A DNA stretch of 64,000 nt. Origin: RGIG2206 sp045579085. GTDB taxonomy: Bacteria > Bacillota > Clostridia > Oscillospirales > Acutalibacteraceae. Below, piece after piece: positions 14,958-21,785 of the stretch. Numbering within the stretch: the first letter of the stretch is position 1; each line of letters opens with the position of its first letter. The position numbers and the translations under genes are program-made. The stretch lies in contig JAZNLO010000031.1 of NCBI GenBank assembly GCA_045579085.1, positions 15,049 to 79,048 of the forward strand, given 5' to 3'. The notes below the pieces were generated by a model. It did not search any database, had not been told where the DNA came from, and worked only from the letters and a program-made list of their open reading frames with translations.

Positions 14958-15668
14958 TTACACCTTATTTGTGCGCGCTTTTAACTCACGCTCTGCCTGA
15001 GGCAGACGCAAATAGCTTAAGCTAAGTTGCTCTGCACTGACAGGCTCTGCATTCTCTGCAAGCATAGCTGCATAAAATGCACGCTGACTTCTTACGTGCA
15101 TCGGCGCCAATTTAATGCCGAGCTTGTCCGACATTTTTGCTTTGCAAAGCTCTGCGCCGTTGCCTGTTAAAACTATATCGGCATCCTTATAGGCTTTTTC
15201 TGCCTTGATTTTCTCCAACTCTTTTTCAAGGTCTTCAATCATAAGCGCCCTGTCCTCACAAAGACGTATAACCAAATCGCCGTCTGAATAAAACAGCGCA
15301 TTATACACCTGATTGCATCTTGCATCCATCACAGGACAAATTATGCCTTTAATATGCTTTGCGCCGTAGGCTGCCGCCTCAAGCGTAGACACCGAGCAGC
15401 ACTCTCTGCCCGTACCAAGCGCCATTCCCTTAACGGATGCAAGTCCTATTCTTAAGCCCGTAAAAGAGCCCGGACCTACCGTAACAGCAAAGCGCTCTAT
15501 CGTGGACAAGTCTATCTCTGCATTCTTAAGCATTGACTCAACCATCGGCATAAGTGTGCGGCTATGGGTAAGCCCCACGCTGACAAAGCTCTCGCATAGC
15601 AGTCTGCCGTTTTCAATAACAGCGCAAGACGCAGGATTCTCAGAACATTCAATCGCCAATATCCTCAA
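14958..15668 (-). CDS. tsaB: tRNA threonylcarbamoyladenosine biosynthesis protein TsaB
   Basis: Non-catalytic partner of TsaD in making t6A37 in ANN-decoding tRNAs. The 236 residues start MRILAIECSENPASCAV, the ASKHA-fold beginning, and contain the diagnostic VTVGPGSFTGLRIGLA stretch near residue 63. The start codon is TTG, supported by GGAGGGATAGAGC directly upstream, and it overlaps the end of tsaE by 20 bases. TsaD and TsaC are not in this window. The adjacent tsaE and the later mtaB all serve the same tRNA position, A37. Confidence 0.95.
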   Translation of the reverse strand: MRILAIECSENPASCAVIENGRLLCESFVSVGLTHSRTLMPMVESMLKNAEIDLSTIERFAVTVGPGSFTGLRIGLASVKGMALGTGRECCSVSTLEAAAYGAKHIKGIICPVMDARCNQVYNALFYSDGDLVIRLCEDRALMIEDLEKELEKIKAEKAYKDADIVLTGNGAELCKAKMSDKLGIKLAPMHVRSQRAFYAAMLAENAEPVSAEQLSLSYLRLPQAERELKARTNKV

Positions 15669-16107
15669 GCTCTATCCCTCCAACACACTCAATGGTAATT
15701 GTTCTCTCATTCTCCGTTTTACCTCTGCGGATATCAATGTTTATCCTATCCTCAGGCAATGCGGCGGCTATATTTTCACTCCACTCAACCGCCATAACAG
15801 ACGGGGTTTCTATGTAATCGAAAAATCCCGTTGAATAAAGCGATTCCCAACTGTCTATACGGTACATATCAAAATGATAAATCGGCAACCTTCCGCCCAC
15901 GTATTCGTTGATTATCGCAAAAGTAGGCGACGACACCGCTGACGTATATCCAAGCCCTTTTGCAAGCCCTCTTACAAAAGCAGTTTTTCCTGCACCGAGG
16001 TCACCCGTCATTGCGAGCACCAGCCCTTTTTTATCCACGCTGATTCGCTTAGCAAAATCAGCGGCAAGCTCTTCTGTCTTTTGAGTTGATATAGATATAT
16101 ATTCCAT
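15649..16107 (-). CDS. tsaE: tRNA threonylcarbamoyladenosine biosynthesis ATPase TsaE
   Basis: P-loop ATPase that drives turnover of the TsaB-TsaD complex in t6A synthesis. The 152 residues contain the Walker A MTGDLGAGKTAFVRGLA (about residues 33-49), SPTFAIINEY, and the acidic HFDMYRID stretch that coordinates Mg. It is the first gene of the operon, behind an extended -10 promoter, and overlaps tsaB by 20 bases. Confidence 0.96.
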   Translation of the reverse strand: MEYISISTQKTEELAADFAKRISVDKKGLVLAMTGDLGAGKTAFVRGLAKGLGYTSAVSSPTFAIINEYVGGRLPIYHFDMYRIDSWESLYSTGFFDYIETPSVMAVEWSENIAAALPEDRINIDIRRGKTENERTITIECVGGIELEDIGD

Positions 16108-16161
16108 AATAAATATTCCCCGTCTGATTCGGTTTAAATGCTATTAGTTTACTCTCTCAAC

Positions 16162-16170
16162 ATTATACCA
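16162..16170 (-). promoter_or_regulatory. Extended -10 promoter of the tsaE operon
   Basis: On the minus strand TGG precedes a perfect TATAAT (16162-16167), an extended -10. The -35 region at 17 bases is poor (TTTTAA). It lies head-to-head with the rodA promoter. Confidence 0.65.
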
Positions 16171-16223
16171 CGTGTTTTGCTTTTTTAAAAGTGTATTTTA
16201 TGCCTTGTTCATTATAAATTTAC

Positions 16224-16252
16224 TTGCACTTATATAAACTTTATCATATAAT
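16224..16252 (+). promoter_or_regulatory. SigmaA-type promoter of rodA-mtaB-dac
   Basis: TTGCAC (16224-16229) and TATAAT (16247-16252) with a 17-base spacer, about 40 bases before the rodA start codon. Confidence 0.85.
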
Positions 16253-16293
16253 TATACTTATTACAAGACTTACCGAGAGGATGGTGCAAACTT

Positions 16294-17436
16294 ATGTCAC
16301 GGCTATGGAGTAAATTTGCCGATTATGTGCGCGAAACTGACAAAACCCTTTTCCTGCTTTGCATATTTTCATCCCTCTACGGCGCTATGGCGGTGCTCTC
16401 CGCTACTGCGTATACAGGCAGTGCGCGTGCATTCTTAGTTCATATCGGCGCAACTGTTCTTGGTATTATTGCGGCTGTTTTCGTATCAGCCTTTGTAGAA
16501 TATGACGTGATTATAAAATGGTGGTGGCTTATTGCGGCTGTTGCTCTTGTTTTGGTTGGGCTGACCTTTGTTATAGGATATGCTCCCGCAGGCACGAACG
16601 ACAAGGCGTGGCTTAAGCTTCCGCTTGGAATGTCCTTTCAGCCGAGCGAACTGTTAAAAATTGCGTTTATCGTTACGTTTGCAAAGCACGTAAGCATCAT
16701 TGGCGAGCGTATATCCTCCCCTCTAAACGTGCTTTCGCTTTGTCTGCACGCCGCCATCCCCGTTATGCTCATTCACATTCAAGGTGACGACGGTACCGCC
16801 CTCGTTATTGCATTTATATTCATGGCAATGATGTTTGCATCAGGTATTGAGCTTAAATATTTCGCTATTGCGGGCGGTCTGATTGCCTGTGCTCTGCCGT
16901 TTTTGTGGTATGTGGTTATGGACGAGTTCCACCGCGACAGAATCAAGATTCTCTTTAACCCCGAGCTTGACCTGTACGGTGACGGTTGGCAGCAGTGGCG
17001 CGCAAGGGTTGCGATGGCAAACGGCGGCTTTTTCGGTAAAGGATACATGAAGGGTGACTTTGTACAAAAAGGCGCCGTACCTGAGGGGCACAACGACTTT
17101 ATCTTTGCATCAATCGGTGAAGAGCTCGGTATGCTCGGTCTTATTGTTGTGATAGCGCTGCTTCTGGCTATCTGCATTAGAATAATTTTAATCGCACATC
17201 AGGCAAAGGACAAGCAAGGTGTTATTATTTGCAGCGGCATTTTCGGTATGTTTGCCGCCCAGATAATACTCAACATCGGTATGTGCGTTTCCCTCCTGCC
17301 TGTTATAGGCATCACTCTGCCCTTTTTCAGCAAGGGCGGCACAAGCCTTGTTGCTACTATGATAGGTATCGGGCTTGTATTAAACGTTTATATGCACCGT
17401 AACCGCAGACTTATGTATCTGCGTGACGACTTCTAA
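16294..17436 (+). CDS. rodA: RodA/FtsW/SpoVE family peptidoglycan glycosyltransferase
   Basis: SEDS-family membrane glycosyltransferase polymerising lipid II. The 380 residues hold about ten membrane helices. Diagnostic motifs are SFQPSELLKIAF, QGDDGTALV (with the candidate catalytic Asp), PEGHNDFIFASIGEELG and the C-terminal LPFFSKGGTS. The sequence lacks the extra C-terminal region of FtsW and is closer to RodA, but the assignment to elongation rather than division is by resemblance. The partner class B PBP encoded at 9.4-10.9 kb is a candidate but is not in the same operon. RBS: GAGAGGATGG. Confidence 0.9.
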   Translation: MSRLWSKFADYVRETDKTLFLLCIFSSLYGAMAVLSATAYTGSARAFLVHIGATVLGIIAAVFVSAFVEYDVIIKWWWLIAAVALVLVGLTFVIGYAPAGTNDKAWLKLPLGMSFQPSELLKIAFIVTFAKHVSIIGERISSPLNVLSLCLHAAIPVMLIHIQGDDGTALVIAFIFMAMMFASGIELKYFAIAGGLIACALPFLWYVVMDEFHRDRIKILFNPELDLYGDGWQQWRARVAMANGGFFGKGYMKGDFVQKGAVPEGHNDFIFASIGEELGMLGLIVVIALLLAICIRIILIAHQAKDKQGVIICSGIFGMFAAQIILNIGMCVSLLPVIGITLPFFSKGGTSLVATMIGIGLVLNVYMHRNRRLMYLRDDF

Positions 17437-17450
17437 AGGTATCGTATTCT

Positions 17451-18743
17451 ATGAAATTTGCTTTTTACACACTCGGATGCAAGGTTAATCAATATGAAAC
17501 ATCATCTATGCAGCAAGCCGTAACCTCTTACGGCTATTCTGTTGTGTCTACAGATGCTCAGCCTGATGTTTTAGTTGTCAACTCCTGCACCGTTACAGCC
17601 GAGAGTGACAGAAAGGCGCGTCAGATTTTACGCCGTTTCAGGCGGAGTCTGCCTCACGCTACAATAGTGCTTACCGGCTGTTTGCCGCAAGCGTTCCCAA
17701 GCAGTATGGACAGCCTTGATTATGCTGATGTCATAATGGGCAACGCTTCTAACGAGCGGCTTATTGCAAATGTTGAAAAGCACCTTTTAAGCGGCGAGCG
17801 AGTAATTGACATTGAGCAACACGAAAAAAATGAGAAGTTTAAAACTCCCGTTATTAACCGCTTCCCTGAGAGAACCAGAGCATACATAAAAATTCAGGAT
17901 GGCTGCGAGCGTTATTGCACCTACTGCATCATTCCTTATGCAAGGGGCTTTGTCAGGTCTAAGGCACCTGAGGCTATTGCCGGTGAGGCTCGCTGTCTTG
18001 CCGAAAACGGACACAAGGAAATCGTACTTGTGGGAATCAATCTTTCCACCTACGGCAAAGACCTTGACCTTAACCTATGTGACGCTGTTGATGCTGTTTG
18101 CTCCTGCAAACAGGTTGAACGTGTCAGACTCGGCTCGCTTGAGCCCGACCTTTTTACCGACGAAATGCTTACAAGACTAAAGGCTCAGCCGAAGTTTTGT
18201 CCGCAATTTCATCTTGCGCTTCAGTCAGGCTGTGATGCCACGCTCAAAAGAATGAACAGGCATTACAATCAGGCATTTTTTGCAGACCTTACCGAGCGCA
18301 TACGCAAAACTTTTGATGACTGTTCTATCACAACCGATATAATGGTGGGCTTTCCGGGCGAAACCGATGAGGAGTTTGCTGAATCGGTTGAGTTTGTTAA
18401 GAAGATAAACTTTGCAAGAAGCCACGTGTTTGCATATTCACGCAGAAAAGGCACGTTTGCCGACAAGATGCCAAATCAAATATCAAACGCTCAAAAGCAG
18501 GCTCGCTCAAAGGCTATGATTGCCGCAACGAAAAAGTGCGAGCAATCGTTTTTGGCTGCCCAGATTGGTAAAACCGCTAAGGTTTTGTTTGAAACGTTTG
18601 AAGACGGCGTAAACAAGGGATACACCCCGAACTACACCCTCGTTTTAGTTGCAGGGTGCGATAGGCGTGGCTGCATTGCCGACGTGCGCCTGACAGGTGT
18701 AGTGGTCGATGCTATGATAGGCGAGGTGAGCTTCGATGAGTGA
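17451..18743 (+). CDS. mtaB: tRNA t6A37 methylthiotransferase MtaB
   Basis: Radical SAM enzyme adding a methylthio group to t6A37 (ms2t6A). The 430 residues comprise an N-terminal UPF0004 domain with its cluster cysteines (TLGCKVNQYE near 8, NSCTVT near 44-49, LTGCLPQ), the radical SAM core with CERYCTYCIIPYARG (CxxxCxxC), and a C-terminal TRAM domain. The LGCKVNQYE beginning separates MtaB from MiaB and RimO. It works on tRNAs prepared by TsaB/TsaE encoded divergently 1.3 kb away. Its end overlaps the next gene by eight bases. Confidence 0.95.
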   Translation: MKFAFYTLGCKVNQYETSSMQQAVTSYGYSVVSTDAQPDVLVVNSCTVTAESDRKARQILRRFRRSLPHATIVLTGCLPQAFPSSMDSLDYADVIMGNASNERLIANVEKHLLSGERVIDIEQHEKNEKFKTPVINRFPERTRAYIKIQDGCERYCTYCIIPYARGFVRSKAPEAIAGEARCLAENGHKEIVLVGINLSTYGKDLDLNLCDAVDAVCSCKQVERVRLGSLEPDLFTDEMLTRLKAQPKFCPQFHLALQSGCDATLKRMNRHYNQAFFADLTERIRKTFDDCSITTDIMVGFPGETDEEFAESVEFVKKINFARSHVFAYSRRKGTFADKMPNQISNAQKQARSKAMIAATKKCEQSFLAAQIGKTAKVLFETFEDGVNKGYTPNYTLVLVAGCDRRGCIADVRLTGVVVDAMIGEVSFDE

Positions 18744-19890
18744 TTTAAGAAACAAGCTTTATGACCGCTTTGAAAGCAAATACGGCGATTTTTACACCTC
18801 ATACGACCCTGAGCGTCTCAAAATAAGCAAGGAAGCGTCAAAGCAAAGGCGCGTTGCTGAGGCTCAGGCTACCGCTAAACGCAAGAGAAAAGCCAAGCTA
18901 AAGCGCAAGGCTTACATAAGGCGCATCGGCGCTTTGCTTGTGCTTATGGGTGTTGTTCTCGCCTCAGTGCTCGGCATCAAAAGCTGCACTGCAAAGCACA
19001 ATACAGGCACAAGTTCAAGCTCAGTTGTGAGCAAAACGCAAAACCATTCGCCACCAGAAACCACAAAGCCGCTCAAGGTAATTTACCCTGAGTTTTCAAA
19101 TGATACTGTAAATCTTACAGACCAGCTCAACAGTGAACACGCAATATTGATAGATGTTGACAATGCAGTTGTACTGGCGGACAAGCAAAGCCGTGATAAA
19201 ATCTATCCCGCATCGCTTGTTAAGCTTATGACAGCCATTGTTGCCGTCGAAAACATCTCGGATTTAGATGAAAAAATCTCGCTCGACCAAGAAGTCCTCA
19301 GCAAGCTGTATAACTCAGATGCAATAATGATTGGGCTTCAGGAGGGTGAGAAGTTATCCGTGACTGATTTGTTCTACGGGATGATTATGTTCTCGGGCGC
19401 AGATGCCGCAACCGCTCTTGCGATTAAAGCGGCAGGCAGCGTTGAGGACTTCGTAGTGCTTATGAACAAAAAAGCAGGCGAGATGGGACTTGAAAACACG
19501 CATTTTGCAAATGTTGTGGGACTTGATGACGAAAGCCAGTATAGCACCTGCTACGACCTTGCGATTATAATGCAGCAGTTGCTCAAAAACGACTTTTTGC
19601 GCAAGGTAATCTCAACTGAGAATTACCTCATCAAGCCAACCGAATCCCACCCCGACGGCATCAGTCTGAAAAATTCAATGTTTGCGAAAATGTATGGCAC
19701 AGAGCCTGAGGTTGCAACCGTTAAAGGCGGCAAAACAGGCTTCACAAACAAGGCGGGTTTCTGTCTTGCCAGCTATGCCGATGCAAATGACGGGCGCTTA
19801 GTTATAGCCGTAACAACAAATTCTAACGGCTCTTACCGCCCAATATACGACTGTTTTGAGCTCTATAAAAATTATTCTTTGTCAAAATAA
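18736..19890 (+). CDS. D-alanyl-D-alanine carboxypeptidase (serine-type, membrane-anchored)
   Basis: A 384-residue low-molecular-weight PBP that trims pentapeptides in the wall. Unlike PBP5-type proteins with a cleaved signal, it has a basic cytoplasmic head of about 60 residues, one membrane helix (about 62-82) and a Ser/Thr-rich linker before the peptidase domain. Active-site motifs are SLVK (Ser160, Lys163), SGA (220-222) instead of SGN or SxN, and KTG (333-335). The C-terminal amphipathic domain of PBP5 is missing. It is translationally coupled to mtaB. Confidence 0.88.
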   Translation: MSDLRNKLYDRFESKYGDFYTSYDPERLKISKEASKQRRVAEAQATAKRKRKAKLKRKAYIRRIGALLVLMGVVLASVLGIKSCTAKHNTGTSSSSVVSKTQNHSPPETTKPLKVIYPEFSNDTVNLTDQLNSEHAILIDVDNAVVLADKQSRDKIYPASLVKLMTAIVAVENISDLDEKISLDQEVLSKLYNSDAIMIGLQEGEKLSVTDLFYGMIMFSGADAATALAIKAAGSVEDFVVLMNKKAGEMGLENTHFANVVGLDDESQYSTCYDLAIIMQQLLKNDFLRKVISTENYLIKPTESHPDGISLKNSMFAKMYGTEPEVATVKGGKTGFTNKAGFCLASYADANDGRLVIAVTTNSNGSYRPIYDCFELYKNYSLSK

Positions 19891-19903
19891 AGGAGCTAAG
19901 AAT

Positions 19904-19962
19904 ATGTGGTTTATACTTTCGCTTATTACTAAAAATATGTGGTTTATACTTTCGCTTATTAC
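19904..19962 (+). repeat. 33-bp in-frame tandem duplication at a start codon
   Basis: The unit beginning atgtggtttatactttcg (19904-19936) is followed by an identical second copy from 19937 that stays the same for 26 bases before diverging. Only the first copy has a Shine-Dalgarno sequence in front. Seen directly in the sequence. Confidence 0.95.
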
Positions 19963-20914
19963 AATCGCTTTCTGGGGCGGTTCCGACCTCTTCTCAAAGC
20001 TTGGTTCTCCATCTGATGACAAATACAGTCATTGGAAAATAGTTATGGCTGTGGGTACTGTTATGGGCTTGCACGCAACGGCTGAGCTTCTGCTTGGCGC
20101 GCACTTCAACGTGGCAGACTTCATTAACTACCTTCCCGCAACCTTCTTCTATATCTTTTCTATGATTTTGGGCTATGTGGGTCTCAGATACCTGATGCTT
20201 TCCGTATCCTCGCCGATATGCAACTCATCGGGTGCCGTTGCCTGCATCTTGTGCCTGATTTTCCTAAAGGAAATGCCCGATGCGTTCAGCTGGGCAGGTA
20301 TTGTGCTCGTTTGCATCGGCGTTATAGGTCTTGCATTTGTTGAAAAATCACACGATACAGAAGCTAAGGCTATGATTGGTCAGGCAGAAAACAAGAAATA
20401 TGTAAGCAGCTTTATTGCAGTTTTCTTCCCGATTTTTTACTGCATACTCGACGGTCTGGGAACATTCGCAGATGCTCTCTTGCTCGACACAGGCAAGGTA
20501 AATGAGGAATCTGCAAACATTGCCTATGAATACACCTTCTTCTTTATGGCGGTGCTGGCATTTATCTATGTTGTGCTGATTAAAAAGCAGCGTCTTGACT
20601 TTAAACACGGCAAGTTCCGCATCGGCGGCGCCGTTTGCGAGACCGTAGGACAGTTTGCATACATCTATGCAATTGGCGACAACCCAACCGTTGCCGCTCC
20701 TATGATTTCCGCTTACTGCGTATTCTCTGTATTGCTTTCTCGCATCTTCCTCAAGGAAAAGCTTTCGTTTAAGCACTATATGATTATCTTCACGGTATTT
20801 GCAGGAATTATCCTGATGGGCATTTCGGAAGGACTCGACGAAGAAGGACTTGAAAAGGTTATGGAGTTTATTAACAAGTGCATTGATTCTTTACTACTAC
20901 CAATTAAGCAATAA
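19904..20914 (+). CDS. DMT/EamA-type membrane transporter with duplicated N-terminus
   Basis: A membrane protein of 336 residues with about ten predicted helices in two EamA-like halves, of the drug/metabolite transporter superfamily; substrate unknown. Three in-frame starts exist. The first would overlap the carboxypeptidase gene by 35 bases and has no ribosome site. The ATG used follows AAAGGAGCTAAGAAT. Eleven codons later the same start repeats: a 33-base tandem duplication encodes MWFILSLITKN then MWFILSLIT. The ancestral start is probably preserved in the second copy. A terminator follows. Confidence 0.85.
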   Translation: MWFILSLITKNMWFILSLITIAFWGGSDLFSKLGSPSDDKYSHWKIVMAVGTVMGLHATAELLLGAHFNVADFINYLPATFFYIFSMILGYVGLRYLMLSVSSPICNSSGAVACILCLIFLKEMPDAFSWAGIVLVCIGVIGLAFVEKSHDTEAKAMIGQAENKKYVSSFIAVFFPIFYCILDGLGTFADALLLDTGKVNEESANIAYEYTFFFMAVLAFIYVVLIKKQRLDFKHGKFRIGGAVCETVGQFAYIYAIGDNPTVAAPMISAYCVFSVLLSRIFLKEKLSFKHYMIIFTVFAGIILMGISEGLDEEGLEKVMEFINKCIDSLLLPIKQ

Positions 20915-20916
20915 AT

Positions 20917-20958
20917 AAAATCACCGCAGATTTTAAAGTCTGCGGTGATTTTATTTTA
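20917..20958. terminator. Bidirectional terminator between DMT transporter and pduL
   Basis: A perfect 14-bp stem AAAATCACCGCAGA / TCTGCGGTGATTTT (20917-20930 and 20939-20952) with an 8-base loop and flanking A/T runs on both strands. Confidence 0.92.
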
Positions 20959-20970
20959 CCAATATGTTTT

Positions 20971-21546
20971 TTACTTTATAACCTCGCCCATAAGACCGGG
21001 TGTGCAACCTGCTGCGTTAGACTCATCAGTGTCAATATGCATAGCAAGAGCGTACTTATCGCTTACTCTTACAACAACGTCTCCAAACACAAGTGCGCGG
21101 CCGTCTGTGTCAATCTTAACGCTGACAACCTGACAATCCTCAACGCCAAACTCAGCGGCATCGGCTGTGGTCATATGTATATGACGCTTTGCAGCGATAA
21201 CGCCCTCGCTGAGCTCAACCTCGCCTGCGGGGCCAACAAGCTTGCAAGCACCGCTTCCCTTAACATCGCCAGACTCACGAACAGGTGCGTTTACACCAAT
21301 AGAACGTGCATCTGTCAAAGACAGCTCAACCTGAGTTTCAGGACGTACAGGACCTAAAATAGAAACATTTGCAAGCTCTTTCTTGGGACCTACAACGGTA
21401 ACTCTCTCCTCTGCTGCGTACTGACCGGGCTGAGAAAGCATTTTCTTAACAGTCAATTCATAGCCCTTACCAAAGAGTATCTCAAGATGCTCCTGTGATA
21501 CGTGTACATGGCGGGCTGAAGTTTCAACTAAAACTTTGTTTGCCAT
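20971..21546 (-). CDS. pduL: Phosphate propanoyltransferase (PduL-type phosphotransacylase)
   Basis: Interconverts acyl-CoA and acyl-phosphate, the step before acetate or propionate kinase. The 191 residues show two PduL domains with zinc-ligand histidines in ETSARHVHVSQEHLE (about 8-22) and AAKRHIHMTTADAAEFG, and the C-terminal LAMHIDTDESNAAG. The N-terminal microcompartment-targeting peptide of some PduL proteins is absent, so this is probably the cytosolic form that replaces Pta in acetate production. It has its own promoter and terminator and stands alone; no acetate kinase gene is in the window. Confidence 0.95.
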   Translation of the reverse strand: MANKVLVETSARHVHVSQEHLEILFGKGYELTVKKMLSQPGQYAAEERVTVVGPKKELANVSILGPVRPETQVELSLTDARSIGVNAPVRESGDVKGSGACKLVGPAGEVELSEGVIAAKRHIHMTTADAAEFGVEDCQVVSVKIDTDGRALVFGDVVVRVSDKYALAMHIDTDESNAAGCTPGLMGEVIK

Positions 21547-21578
21547 ATCATAAACATCCTTTCATATTATCTTAGTTT

Positions 21579-21607
21579 ATTGTAACGCAAACTCAAGCTC
21601 TTTTCAA
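21579..21607 (-). promoter_or_regulatory. SigmaA-type promoter of pduL
   Basis: TTGAAA (21602-21607) and TACAAT (21579-21584) on the minus strand with a 17-base spacer, about 30 bases before the start codon. Confidence 0.75.
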
Positions 21608-21732
21608 GTAGGTTTTCATTATATTATTTGATTAATCTGATAAAATCTGTTAAAATGATAACAGGCTGTGTTTTTCGTAATCTTTTTAAAACAGCTTGTT
21701 TACAAAATCTGCTTTATTTTCACAGCTTTGTG

Positions 21733-21741
21733 TGTTATAAT
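21733..21741 (+). promoter_or_regulatory. Extended -10 promoter of secA
   Basis: TGT followed by a perfect TATAAT (21736-21741). The -35 region is weak. It lies 45 bases before the secA ATG. Confidence 0.65.
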
Positions 21742-21785
21742 CATTGTATTAGATTATTTGTATGTTTTCGAAAGGTTGATATAAA

